Origin: a virus
Strand: one strand, 5' to 3'
Length of the DNA stretch: 41,213 nucleotides
IMG/VR virus record: IMGVR_UViG_3300037833_000023
Location: 1 to 41,213 of that record
The notes under the pieces are model-generated. The model had not been told where the DNA came from, did not search any database, and saw only the letters and a list, made by a program, of their open reading frames with translations. The translations under genes were made by a program, and so were the position numbers. Shown piece after piece: positions 1-6,690 of the stretch. Numbering within the stretch: position 1 is the stretch's first letter; every line of letters begins with the position of its first letter.

Positions 1-330
1 TCAGTCCGGTTCCTTGCAGAAGGGACTTTGAGTGCCAGCGCGAGCAGCCATCTCCTCCACTTCCTCGGCAAACTCTGGGTCGTGGTCCCTGATGCTGGTG
101 GCGTAGGCTTGCAACGCGGGTCTGGAATGGCGGTCCTTGAGCTTGACGAGAAAGAATTCATCCTCCGTACCAACCGCCCCCCACTCAATGACACCCAGAG
201 CAGCCAAACCGTCCAACATGGCCTTGGCGTGCCCGCGTTGGTCTACGGGCAACGAACGCACCGTGCGTAGGTTCGCAATGGCGTACTTTCCGACGCCGCC
301 ATTACGCGGCATGTTGCGGTCCATCCTCAT
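1..330 (-). CDS. Hypothetical early phage protein, last gene of the early operon in this window
   Basis: Predicted 109-residue soluble protein with no signal peptide or membrane segment. The start is the ATG whose first bases overlap the GemA stop codon (ATGA), the coupling used throughout this operon; a longer reading into GemA would be an antisense-like shadow. The first half is basic (RNMPRNGGVGKYAIANLRT) and the second half acidic and probably helical (EFAEEVEEMAARAG). Position directly after gemA is where Mu carries the middle-gene activator mor, but I see no Mor-like helix-turn-helix, so I leave the function open. Coding confidence is fair; function unknown. Confidence 0.7.
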   Translation of the reverse strand: MRMDRNMPRNGGVGKYAIANLRTVRSLPVDQRGHAKAMLDGLAALGVIEWGAVGTEDEFFLVKLKDRHSRPALQAYATSIRDHDPEFAEEVEEMAARAGTQSPFCKEPD

Positions 331-767
331 TTGCGTTTCGTCCTTGTCAGCCAGCTCTTGAGGGCCTCGATCACCTGGCTGGCGTTGCGGGTGTCGAGGA
401 AGCGCAGGTCGGTGACGCCGACCTGGGCCTGGATGAAGGCCTGCAGCGCGGCATCGCTCTTGTCGGTCAAGGCGCCGGCCTTGCCCAGGTCGCGCCACAG
501 CATCAGCGCGTGCCACTGCTGCTTCGAGTACTTGGGCACCGCGGGCTTCGCGCTGCCGGTCCAGCCGCAGGCCTTCAGGTGCTCGATGAAGCGCTTGCGG
601 CTGGTGCCGTCCAGCTCGCCGGCCGAGCGCTTGCCGGTCTTGGCGAACAGAATGGCGCGATAGTCCTCGTCGCTCCACTTCAGGGCCGCCACGCCGATGT
701 GGATCTGCGCCAGCTCGTTGTTGCGAGCCTTGGGCCCGTCGAGGCTATGGAAGCGCGGGCCGGTCAC
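327..767 (-). CDS. gemA: GemA/Mu Gp16-family regulatory protein (DUF1018)
   Basis: 146 residues. The pattern NELAQIHIGVAALKWSDEDY, then RAILFAKTGKRSAGELDGTS, RKRFIEHLKACGW and a C-terminal helical part matches the Mu Gp16/GemA family, found near the end of the early operon in Mu-like phages. In Mu GemA has been linked to altered host gene expression and DNA topology; the exact role here is not visible. The start is GTG at the 3-prime edge of a gap; there is no ATG in frame, and a GGGGTG stretch precedes it. Its stop overlaps the next gene's ATG. The family call is firm, the start less so. Confidence 0.88.
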   Translation of the reverse strand: MTGPRFHSLDGPKARNNELAQIHIGVAALKWSDEDYRAILFAKTGKRSAGELDGTSRKRFIEHLKACGWTGSAKPAVPKYSKQQWHALMLWRDLGKAGALTDKSDAALQAFIQAQVGVTDLRFLDTRNASQVIEALKSWLTRTKRK

Positions 768-793
768 AATGGCACCCCGAACCGGAGGGTGTG

Positions 794-1027
794 ATGGACC
801 TGAAAGATGCCGAAGCGAAGTGGCGCGAGCTGCACCACCAGGCCGTGGCCGCTGAGGAGGCTGCCCGCGCCGTTGAACGCGAGGTGACCTTTGCGTTCAG
901 GGAATGCGCTGCCGGACGAGGCCCCGCGCCCGCCGAGGGCGTGCTCACCCGCGCGGAGGCGTTGCGCAAGGAGGCCGACCGATGCCGCAACGTCGAAACG
1001 GGGTACCTGAAGGGCGTCTTCGGCTGA
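794..1027 (+). CDS. Small helical protein on the plus strand, inside the early region
   Basis: 77 residues, begins MDLKDAEAKWRELHHQAVAA. It is rich in Ala, Glu and Arg with long heptad-like stretches, so probably a helical or coiled-coil protein, with two cysteines. The ATG has a perfect GGAGG five bases upstream, which argues that it is real. It lies in the roughly 500-nt gap between gemA and the next minus-strand gene, where no minus-strand frame looks protein-like. It is divergent from gemA (27 nt) and antisense to any early transcript that reaches gemA. Function unknown. Confidence 0.65.
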   Translation: MDLKDAEAKWRELHHQAVAAEEAARAVEREVTFAFRECAAGRGPAPAEGVLTRAEALRKEADRCRNVETGYLKGVFG

Positions 1028-1030
1028 GCC

Positions 1031-1264
1031 ATGCGAGAGGTCCGCACGGCAGTAGAGATCCGCGAAGCGGTCGCCCGGCTGCTGAACGCCGGCCGGAAGG
1101 TGCCGATCACCGTGCCGCTGCCCACGCGGCTGTCGATGTCCTCGGACGCCTTCGATGACCGCGCGGCGAACTGGCAGATCCCGGCGCACCCGAGCTTCGC
1201 GGCTGATCGAAAAGCGGTCAAAGCAGCCATCGTGGCCGTGAAGGCGAAGTGGGACCTGGCCTAG
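1031..1264 (+). CDS. Small hypothetical protein paired with the preceding plus-strand gene
   Basis: 77 residues, begins MREVRTAVEIREAVARLLNA and contains a PITVPLPTRLSM segment. It starts 3 nt after the previous stop, so the two genes look like a translationally linked pair; the Shine-Dalgarno sequence is weak. Its stop lies 2 nt from the convergent stop of the neighbouring minus-strand gene, with no terminator visible between them. No family recognised. The amino-acid composition is balanced, unlike the Ser/Ala/Arg-rich shadow frames opposite. Moderate confidence as a gene, function unknown. Confidence 0.6.
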   Translation: MREVRTAVEIREAVARLLNAGRKVPITVPLPTRLSMSSDAFDDRAANWQIPAHPSFAADRKAVKAAIVAVKAKWDLA

Positions 1265-1266
1265 CG

Positions 1267-1488
1267 TCACGCGCGCCTCCGTGCGTCCGCGCGCGCATTC
1301 AGCAGCCGCAACGGCACGTGGCCGAAGTGGAAGCCATTGCAGAAGTTGCAGTGGTAAGCGTCCATCGGCCGTCCCTCGTTGCCCACCTTTCGGATCAGTG
1401 CGCGCATGGCCTGGTGGGCTTGCTGGAAGCTGCTGAAACGGGTCTTGCCGTCGCACGCCTTGCGGCGGATGGCGCGCTTGCTGCTCAT
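1267..1488 (-). CDS. Small zinc-finger-like phage protein
   Basis: 73 residues, basic (MSSKRAIRRKACDGKTRF at the start, LNARADARRRA at the end). The centre carries HCNFCNGFHFGH, a CxxC followed by two histidines, a compact zinc-binding arrangement; with high positive charge this suggests nucleic-acid or ribosome binding. The ATG overlaps the preceding stop codon (ATGA). It is one of several short Cys/His proteins at the distal end of the early operon. Target unknown. Confidence 0.72.
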   Translation of the reverse strand: MSSKRAIRRKACDGKTRFSSFQQAHQAMRALIRKVGNEGRPMDAYHCNFCNGFHFGHVPLRLLNARADARRRA

Positions 1489-1763
1489 GGCTGGGCCTGC
1501 TCACCGGCCAGCAGCCGCACCTGAACCTTGCCGACGGGCACACCGCGCGGCACCAGGCACGTCGAGGAAACTCCGAACTTCACCGACCTGGTGCCCTGCA
1601 CCGGCCGCTTGGCCAGGCACCCATTGCGCTCCATGTCATGAAGCCGCCGCCGGCTGAAGCCCTCCTTGAACTGGAAGTGACGGTCGACCTCCAACGCCGA
1701 CCACCAGTCGCCGGACTGCAGGATGCACAGCCAGATCTCGACGTTGAGGTCGCCCAGCTTCAC
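1485..1763 (-). CDS. Small winged-helix-like early protein
   Basis: 92 residues. The segment EIWLCILQSGDWWSALEVDR, then FQFKEGFSRRRLHDMERNGC and LAKRPVQGTRSVKFGVS reads like a small winged helix: two helices, a recognition helix and a basic hairpin. The likely role is DNA binding, perhaps regulation or replication accessory. The start overlaps the upstream stop (ATGA) and the stop overlaps the next start, so translation is coupled on both sides. The fold call is by eye. Confidence 0.7.
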   Translation of the reverse strand: MKLGDLNVEIWLCILQSGDWWSALEVDRHFQFKEGFSRRRLHDMERNGCLAKRPVQGTRSVKFGVSSTCLVPRGVPVGKVQVRLLAGEQAQP

Positions 1764-1978
1764 GACTGTGCTTCCTTCGCGGCCAACGCGGCATTGATCT
1801 TGGCGCGCACATCATGCGAATACCCGGCCACCTGGATCGTGGCGCCGGTGTCCAGCGCCAGCTCCACGCCGGCGTTGCCGTTGTAGGAGATCGAGTAGTA
1901 ATGCGTGACGCGCTTCACGTCGACCTCGACCTCGCTGGCACCAACGCCATAGCCACGGAATTGAACAAAGGCAGCCAT
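1760..1978 (-). CDS. Small hypothetical early protein
   Basis: 72 residues. It begins MAAFVQFRGYGVGASEVEVD and contains alternating beta-like stretches (KRVTHYYSISYNGNAG, VELALDTGATIQVAGY), then a C-terminal helix (VRAKINAALAAKEAQS). The pattern suggests a small beta-sheet protein with one helix. No family recognised. It follows the upstream gene by 3 nt and overlaps the next by 4 nt. Accepted as a gene from the tight packing and non-shadow composition. Confidence 0.68.
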   Translation of the reverse strand: MAAFVQFRGYGVGASEVEVDVKRVTHYYSISYNGNAGVELALDTGATIQVAGYSHDVRAKINAALAAKEAQS

Positions 1979-1981
1979 CTG

Positions 1982-2275
1982 CTACTCCTGGGCCTGCAGC
2001 AGGCCGGTGAAAAGTCCGCGCTGGGGCGTGCTGGCGATCGCGTCCGCCTGGTGCTCAGGGCAGTAGTGGCGGTTCTTTCCCACCTGGTGGGCATGGGCCT
2101 CACACAGCGCGCGATCGCACGTGTGGCCACCGCCGTCAGGGAAGTCGCACAGGAAGCCGCTGGGCGCCAGGCAGTGGGCTTGCTTGCCCTCCAGCCAGAT
2201 CAGCGCGCAGCAGGGCTTCGGTAGCTTGCTGCCCCGCATGTGCACCAAGTTGCCGCCCATTCGGTAGCACGGCAT
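1982..2275 (-). CDS. Small cysteine-rich early protein
   Basis: 97 residues with about nine cysteines and several histidines: CY at the start, KPCCALIW, HCLAPSGFLC, HTCDRALCEAHAH, and HYCPEHQ. The CDRALCEAHAH and CPEH parts look like ligands of one or two zinc sites. The start overlaps the upstream stop by one base (TGATG). Function unknown; a zinc-stabilised binding protein is the most economical reading. Confidence 0.72.
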   Translation of the reverse strand: MPCYRMGGNLVHMRGSKLPKPCCALIWLEGKQAHCLAPSGFLCDFPDGGGHTCDRALCEAHAHQVGKNRHYCPEHQADAIASTPQRGLFTGLLQAQE

Positions 2276-2616
2276 CAGGCCACCTTCTTCCAGGGCAAAG
2301 TCATGACTTGCACGACGTTATGGAAGCCGTAGTCGCACATGTCGTCCCGCAGATCGATGCCGAATGGCCAGCGCACTTTGTTCAGGCGCTGGGTGCGCTG
2401 GTCGTTAAGCCGGCACCACTCTCCTGCTTCGAGACTGTGGTCAATCGAGGGGAACCGCTTCGACACCCTGGTCAAAAACGCATTCATCCGCGCGGCGGCG
2501 ATGTCCGCTTCCTCCTTCGTCGCACAGACGAAGTACGGCGTCAGCGATTCCTCGTAGTCAAGCACCGGCCTGTAGACCAGGAAAGCGCTGACGTTCGTGC
2601 GGTGCCGAGACATCAT
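2275..2616 (-). CDS. Hypothetical early protein
   Basis: 113 residues, soluble, starting with two methionines (MMSRHRTNVSAFLVYRPVLD); the first ATG overlaps the upstream stop. A helical segment (ATKEEADIAAARMNAFLTRV) and several aromatic residues near the C-terminus (RWPFGIDLRDDMCDYGFHN) are the most notable parts. No recognisable domain. Overlaps on both sides place it in the continuous early operon. Confidence 0.68.
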   Translation of the reverse strand: MMSRHRTNVSAFLVYRPVLDYEESLTPYFVCATKEEADIAAARMNAFLTRVSKRFPSIDHSLEAGEWCRLNDQRTQRLNKVRWPFGIDLRDDMCDYGFHNVVQVMTLPWKKVA

Positions 2617-2900
2617 TTCCTCCCTGCCGTCAGCTGGCGCTGCTTGACCATGTTCGCCAGGCTGCGGAAGGCATTCCGCGTCAGGCGACCTTCCGCGGTG
2701 GCCACCGCCTCGACGGCGTCTGCCCAGGCTTCCAGGAACTCAATGCTGGACAGGCGCTGCGCCGATGTCTTGTGCGCTCGCGCGGCGGCGTAGATGCGGC
2801 GCTGAATCGCGACCGGCACCTGGTGCCAGTGATCCGGGCACATGCCCTTGTTCATGTCCACCCGCACGCTGCAGTGGTTTGCGTCGCAGGTTCGCTTCAT
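2613..2900 (-). CDS. Small protein with an N-terminal Cys/His zinc-like motif
   Basis: 95 residues. The N-terminus MKRTCDANHCSVRVDMNKGM followed by CPDHWHQVP supplies C-x4-C and CPDHWH, a plausible zinc site; the remainder is helical and basic (VPVAIQRRIYAAARAHKTSA). ATGA overlap with the DUF5131 gene upstream and TGATGATG arrangement with the gene downstream. Together with its Cys-rich neighbours it suggests a set of small zinc-bound effectors. Specific function unknown. Confidence 0.7.
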   Translation of the reverse strand: MKRTCDANHCSVRVDMNKGMCPDHWHQVPVAIQRRIYAAARAHKTSAQRLSSIEFLEAWADAVEAVATAEGRLTRNAFRSLANMVKQRQLTAGRK

Positions 2901-4003
2901 GACCGGACCTCGGGGAAGCCGTCGTGCGTGACGCCATCAAGCAAGCGGCCGGCGGCTTTCTTGCCGATGTGGGCAATGAAGGCCGCTCCCGCTTCCGGCA
3001 GGAGTTCTTCACGCTTTGGCACGGCGGGATGACCGCGAACCGTACGCCAACCCGACCGCGGGTTACCCGCAGCTTCGTCTGGTGTTGAGGGAGCCCATTC
3101 GCCCCACTGCTTGAAGTGAAACGGTACGCCAGCAGCGGCGCACTGGTCGCGCAAGCTGCGGACCCAGTCCGGGTGCATCGCGCGCGCGCCGGCCCCGCTC
3201 TCGCCGCCGACGATCACCCAGTCGATGAACTGGGCGTGTGCGCTGACCAGAGCTTGGCGCTTCAGGCCGCACTCTGCGCCGGCCGCCTTCGCTTCCGCAT
3301 AAGACCTGTGAGGGCCCTTCCACCAGCCATGCACCGGCCAGATGAAGCGCCGAATGTCCACCGGACCGAGCAGCGGCTCCATCGAAAGGAAAACGACGCG
3401 GATCCCCAGCTCTACCTTTGCCAGCAGCAGCTTCACGACGTCACGATCAGCTTCGGGCTGGCTTGTGATGGTCGCACCCAGCTGTACGTTCGAGGGAAGG
3501 TACCGGGTGCCGTTCCCGGCAACGCAGCCGCTCTCCGCCACCATGCGCTCGACGTTGCCGATCCGCTTCGTCAACAGCAACCAGTCGAGAGAGGGCGTAT
3601 CCCGGATGAGGTTAAAGAGGTCGTGCCGCCATGCGGGGTCTACTTCGTTGTCGAAGACGTCAGCGAGTGAGGCGCAGAAAACCCGGCGCCGCGCGGGAAC
3701 GTACCTGTCAACGGAGGAGCAGGACGGACAGGCGCCGGTCACTCCAGCTTCGGCCAGGTCGCCGCGCCATCCGCAAGCCTGGCACGTGACGAACGTCGCC
3801 GCGTTCCACTGCACTGGCTTGCGCCAGTTGGCGGCCGTGGTGCGCACGCGCGCAGCGCCTGGGCCCCACTTTCCTACCTTGTCACCAGCGCGTTTCGACC
3901 AGGACTCAGCGTAGCATCCATCGCAGCCAGGGCTGACCTTGGTGCAGCCGGTCCAAGGATTGAAGGTCGAGTCGGTCCAACTGATTGCAGTGCGCGCAGT
4001 CAT
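2897..4003 (-). CDS. Phage Gp37/Gp68-family protein (DUF5131), with inserted zinc ribbon
   Basis: 368 residues. The opening ISWTDSTFNPWTGCTKVSPG then CDGCYAE is the signature of DUF5131: Cys20, Cys27 and Cys30 form a C-x6-C-x2-C cluster similar to a radical-SAM iron-sulphur site. Later family landmarks are FCASLADVFD, DWLLLTKR, FLSMEPLLGP, DWVIVGGESG and PFHFKQWGEW. Unusual here is an insert with Cys74/Cys77 and Cys92/Cys95 (CQAC...CPSC), a zinc-ribbon pattern. The biochemical activity of the family is not established to my knowledge; an enzyme of radical chemistry on nucleic acid or host protein is inference. Start chosen for the ATGA overlap. Confidence 0.9.
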   Translation of the reverse strand: MTARTAISWTDSTFNPWTGCTKVSPGCDGCYAESWSKRAGDKVGKWGPGAARVRTTAANWRKPVQWNAATFVTCQACGWRGDLAEAGVTGACPSCSSVDRYVPARRRVFCASLADVFDNEVDPAWRHDLFNLIRDTPSLDWLLLTKRIGNVERMVAESGCVAGNGTRYLPSNVQLGATITSQPEADRDVVKLLLAKVELGIRVVFLSMEPLLGPVDIRRFIWPVHGWWKGPHRSYAEAKAAGAECGLKRQALVSAHAQFIDWVIVGGESGAGARAMHPDWVRSLRDQCAAAGVPFHFKQWGEWAPSTPDEAAGNPRSGWRTVRGHPAVPKREELLPEAGAAFIAHIGKKAAGRLLDGVTHDGFPEVRS

Positions 4004-4263
4004 TGCACAACCCTCACGCAGCCCAGGTCTTGAGCGGTGGCCAGACGCGCAACGATCCGCGCCGGCTTCAGCACGGTCATGGCATTGCGCTTGGCGGCTT
4101 GCACGGCCAGGTGGCGCGTGCGCGCCGTCACGTACTTGACCTCGCGCTGAGGCTTCGACGCGGGCCCCTGCTCCAAGGTCACCACGTACTTCTTCCACTC
4201 GCGCGTCGCCCAGTAACGATCAGCGTCCTCTTGGGACTGGATGGCGAATTCCGTCTTGATCAT
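4000..4263 (-). CDS. Small hypothetical early protein
   Basis: 87 residues. MIKTEFAIQSQEDADRYWAT is followed by EWKKYVVTLEQGP, a basic middle (KPQREVKYVTARTRHLAVQA) and a hydrophobic C-terminal strand. The arrangement of a helix, strands and basic patch suggests a compact alpha/beta protein, possibly nucleic-acid binding. ATGA overlaps bind it to genes on both sides. No family recognised. Confidence 0.7.
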   Translation of the reverse strand: MIKTEFAIQSQEDADRYWATREWKKYVVTLEQGPASKPQREVKYVTARTRHLAVQAAKRNAMTVLKPARIVARLATAQDLGCVRVVQ

Positions 4264-4574
4264 GCGGCGTGCTCCACTTCGCGGGACACAGGCTCGTTCA
4301 GCGGCGTGCTGTTCGGGTCGAACGGGCGCAGGAAGGCGTCCGGCAGCATGGACGTCGAGCGGGTCTCACCGGGGCGGATCTGGCGACCTGACCAGTCGAT
4401 CGCAGGCGCCGTGAAGGTGACGGTCACCGAAGGCGTGATGTTCCAGATCGGCTCTGGGTAGCCCGGCTCCAAGGTGAGTGTCTTCACCACCTGGTTGTTC
4501 AGTTGCTCAAGCCCCGTACCGCGATACCCACGCGGCACCACGATCCAGGCGAGCTGATCAGGCTTGCAGTTCAT
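4260..4574 (-). CDS. Hypothetical early protein
   Basis: 104 residues from the ATG (MNCKPDQLAWIVVPRGYRGT) that sits 2 nt after the HD-hydrolase stop; the upstream extension in the same frame is Arg/Ala-rich shadow. It contains LAWIVVPRGYRGTGLEQLNN and a proline-rich strand region (PIWNITPSVTVTFTAPAIDW), followed by an acidic, probably disordered tail. Mu-like phages often carry a gene of this type beside the HD protein. No function assigned. Confidence 0.7.
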   Translation of the reverse strand: MNCKPDQLAWIVVPRGYRGTGLEQLNNQVVKTLTLEPGYPEPIWNITPSVTVTFTAPAIDWSGRQIRPGETRSTSMLPDAFLRPFDPNSTPLNEPVSREVEHAA

Positions 4575-4576
4575 GG

Positions 4577-5158
4577 TCAGCGCCCCGAGTACTGATCCGG
4601 CGTCAGTCGCACGACTGGCACCCGCGCGCCGCTCTGCGTGATGGCGGCGAAGCGCTGCAGGAACATCTGCCGAGCCAGGTGGGGCGCCACCGGAAAGACC
4701 TTTCCCGGGATAGGCTGGATGCCAGGAATGCGTTCCCACTCCCACTCGTCGTCGTGGGCGGGCATCAGGTCGCGCTGCTCAGTTGCCAGCATGATCAGGT
4801 CAGCCTGCTTTACGCAGGCGGGTAGATCTGCCGACAGGCCGAACCTGGCCAGCACCGCCCTCTCGACTCTCTTCTCGATGACCTTGTAGTCGGGCAGCAG
4901 CTGCTTCAGGGGCGCGGCGACGTCGCCGATGAACGCCTCGGCCGCATCGTGCAGGAGGCCGGCCAGCGCGTGCTCGGGCGGCACCAGGAGCGACACCAGC
5001 ACTGAGTGCTGCGCCACGCTGTAGAACTCGCGCGTGTGGCCGGCGTACCGGCATATATGCGACAGCGCGTGAGCCACTTCCTGGATGCCGAACTCGCTGG
5101 TCTCCGGCGTGAGGAAGTTGAAGTAGTGGCCGCGCGAGGTAAGGATGTCTGGACGCAT
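4577..5158 (-). CDS. HD-domain phosphohydrolase (YfbR-like)
   Basis: 193 residues. The HD metal site is visible as AQHS (first His), AGLLHDAAEAFIGD (His-Asp pair and downstream Glu/Asp) and KQADLIML (distal Asp), the order typical of YfbR-type 5'-nucleotidases and related phage HD proteins. It probably removes phosphate from deoxynucleoside monophosphates or a signalling nucleotide. An AGGA Shine-Dalgarno precedes the ATG. In an early transposition operon it could adjust nucleotide pools or counter nucleotide-based defence; both are inference. The substrate cannot be read from sequence. Confidence 0.88.
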   Translation of the reverse strand: MRPDILTSRGHYFNFLTPETSEFGIQEVAHALSHICRYAGHTREFYSVAQHSVLVSLLVPPEHALAGLLHDAAEAFIGDVAAPLKQLLPDYKVIEKRVERAVLARFGLSADLPACVKQADLIMLATEQRDLMPAHDDEWEWERIPGIQPIPGKVFPVAPHLARQMFLQRFAAITQSGARVPVVRLTPDQYSGR

Positions 5159-5166
5159 GGGAATTC

Positions 5167-5403
5167 CTAGATGTCGGTCGGTCCGATCCGGACCAGCAGC
5201 TGGCGCACGGGCGTGTTCGGCGCGTCGGGCCCGACCGCGAAGCGCTTGCAGCCACCATCCGGCGCCACGAAGAAGTGGCCCAGGCTGCAGCGCAGGCGCG
5301 CGTCACGCGGCTCCCGGTGGGTGCAGTAGCGGCACCGGCTCTCAGGGGCGCTGCTGCGCTCCACGTAGCCCAGCGCCTGCATGGCGTTGCGGATGCTGCT
5401 CAC
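5167..5403 (-). CDS. Small Cys-rich protein downstream of Gam
   Basis: 78 residues from a GTG that overlaps the gam stop codon (GTGA); the longer frame is a shadow of gam. Cysteines in SRCRYCTHREPRDARLRC and APDGGCKRF make a CxxC plus two further Cys, a likely single zinc site. The segment LRCSLGHFFVAPDGGCKRF resembles small zinc-bound phage proteins annotated only as hypothetical. An alternative start is the internal Met (MQALGYVERS). Function unknown. Confidence 0.65.
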   Translation of the reverse strand: MSSIRNAMQALGYVERSSAPESRCRYCTHREPRDARLRCSLGHFFVAPDGGCKRFAVGPDAPNTPVRQLLVRIGPTDI

Positions 5404-5915
5404 TGGGCGGTCTGCTCGAAGGGAGAGATCACGAAGTCTTCGACGCCCGTCACCAGGGAGATGCCGGCCACGCCGCGCACCTGGTCGGGCTCGTTCAGGA
5501 TGGCCTCCTTGTTGACCTCTTCCTTCGTCCGCACGAACTTGGCCAGGCCCAGGCGCTTGAGGGCTTCGATCACGGCCTCGGCGCCGCGCACTGTGACGCT
5601 GGGCGGGCGCTGGCGCCACTGCACCTCGCCGGTAACGAAGTTCGCGGTCTTGACCTTGCCCTCGTTCGTCAGCTCGTGCCGGTGGGCCTCGCAGTAGGTC
5701 TGCACGCCCAGCTGCAGCGTCTCGATGCGCTCGGTCAGCTGCTCCAGCTTCGGCTGGTAGCGCTTCGTGATCGCCGCGATCTCGTCGTTCATGTCGGCCT
5801 GCGTACGCGTGATGTCGCGCTGCAGGTCGCCCAGCTTCTTGATGTCGCCAGCGCAGTCGGTCTGGGTCTGGGGGGCGTAGGTCTGCGCCTTCGCCTTCAG
5901 TTTCTGTACAGCCAT
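5400..5915 (-). CDS. gam: Host-nuclease inhibitor Gam
   Basis: 171 residues, close to Mu Gam (174). Family features: N-terminal helical coiled-coil region (KKLGDLQRDITRTQADMNDE and onwards through ERIETLQLGVQTYCEAHR), the strand segment NEGKVKTANFVTGEVQWRQR, PPSVTVRG, and ALKRLGLAKFVRTKEEVNKE. Mu Gam is a Ku-like dimer that binds linear DNA ends and blocks exonuclease. That protects incoming or excised phage DNA. A GGGAG Shine-Dalgarno lies six bases from the ATG. Its stop overlaps the next gene's GTG. Confidence 0.95.
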   Translation of the reverse strand: MAVQKLKAKAQTYAPQTQTDCAGDIKKLGDLQRDITRTQADMNDEIAAITKRYQPKLEQLTERIETLQLGVQTYCEAHRHELTNEGKVKTANFVTGEVQWRQRPPSVTVRGAEAVIEALKRLGLAKFVRTKEEVNKEAILNEPDQVRGVAGISLVTGVEDFVISPFEQTAQ

Positions 5916-5929
5916 GTCGTGCTCCCGGT

Positions 5930-6250
5930 TCAGGCTTGGTTGAGGAAAAGCTGCCCCGCCAGGACCGGCAGGGGAATCTTGCGAAGGCGGCTGCTCAGCT
6001 TCAGGCTGTGCATGGCGCGCGCTTCGAGGTACTTGATGCAGAACTCGTCCAGCTCCTCGGACGTCTCGGCGATGAAGTAGCCGGTGGTGGGCTTGCCGCA
6101 GATCGCCACGCCCTCGGTGCGCAGGTCCGAGATCAGCCGGCGCAGCAGGCGCGCGGGCTTGCCGGTGCGCTGCACCAGCTGCACGACATGGATGCCGTGC
6201 GCCCGGCCGCGGTGAGCGCTCAGGATGTTGAGGAGTTCGGCGCTGTTCAT
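5930..6250 (-). CDS. Winged-helix early protein
   Basis: 106 residues. The segment ELLNILSAHRGRAHGIHVVQ then LVQRTGKPARLLRRLISDLR and TEGVAICGKPTTGYFIAET is a textbook winged-helix layout: helix, helix, recognition helix and a beta wing (GYFIAET). The rest is a helical basic tail. Mu-like phages frequently encode this type near gam. It probably acts as a DNA-binding regulator or replication accessory. It sits 1 nt after the upstream stop. Confidence 0.8.
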   Translation of the reverse strand: MNSAELLNILSAHRGRAHGIHVVQLVQRTGKPARLLRRLISDLRTEGVAICGKPTTGYFIAETSEELDEFCIKYLEARAMHSLKLSSRLRKIPLPVLAGQLFLNQA

Positions 6251-6251
6251 G

Positions 6252-6479
6252 TCAGGCCCTTTGGCCCTTCACCTGGAAGCGGCGGCTGGCGGGGAGGTCA
6301 TCGGGCAAGCTGGGCAGCGGCTCGATCTGCACGGTGCCGGTCTTGAAGTACCTGCCGGCCAGCCTCTCGACGGCGATCTCTGCGCTCTGGGTGCTGGAGC
6401 CCTTTGCACCACCCACTGTGTTGGTGACGTAGGCTCCGCCGCTGAATCGGACGTAGACGCTGATCAAGTCACGACGCAT
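6252..6479 (-). CDS. Small hypothetical early protein
   Basis: 75 residues. MRRDLISVYVRFSGGAYVTN is followed by TVGGAKGSSTQSAEIAVERL, AGRYFKTGTVQIEPLP and a basic end. The alternating strand pattern with a central helix suggests a small alpha/beta fold. The start overlaps the upstream gene by 11 nt. No family recognised; accepted for its packing and composition. Confidence 0.7.
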   Translation of the reverse strand: MRRDLISVYVRFSGGAYVTNTVGGAKGSSTQSAEIAVERLAGRYFKTGTVQIEPLPSLPDDLPASRRFQVKGQRA

Positions 6480-6690
6480 AGCCGTCCTCCTGGGGTTTGC
6501 TGCGGTATTCGCCGGTGGCCAGGTCGTGGGTGGCCAGGCCGGCGTCGACCAGCTGCTGTAGCTCGCTCTTGACCAGGTCTAGTGGCAGGTTGCCGGCGGC
6601 GGCCAACTGCGGCGCGGTGGCGCCGGTACCGGGCTTGGGCAGCAGGGCGGCCAGCGCCACCTGGTAGCGGGAGAGGCTGGCGAAGCTCAT
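6469..6690 (-). CDS. Small winged-helix protein
   Basis: 73 residues, starting at the ATG that overlaps the upstream stop (ATGA); the longer in-frame extension is a shadow. SLSRYQVALAALLPKPGTGA, TAPQLAAAGNLPLDLVKSEL, QQLVDAGLATHDLATGEYRS read as helix, helix, recognition helix and wing. It resembles the N-terminal part of the larger upstream protein, as if a single winged-helix module had been copied. Role unknown; DNA binding inferred. Confidence 0.72.
   Translation of the reverse strand: MSFASLSRYQVALAALLPKPGTGATAPQLAAAGNLPLDLVKSELQQLVDAGLATHDLATGEYRSKPQEDGYAS

Noticed and set aside
745-1543. Minus-strand frames in the gemA gap
   Set aside because: Ser/Ala/Arg-rich composition and no ribosome-binding site; the plus-strand pair there is more protein-like.
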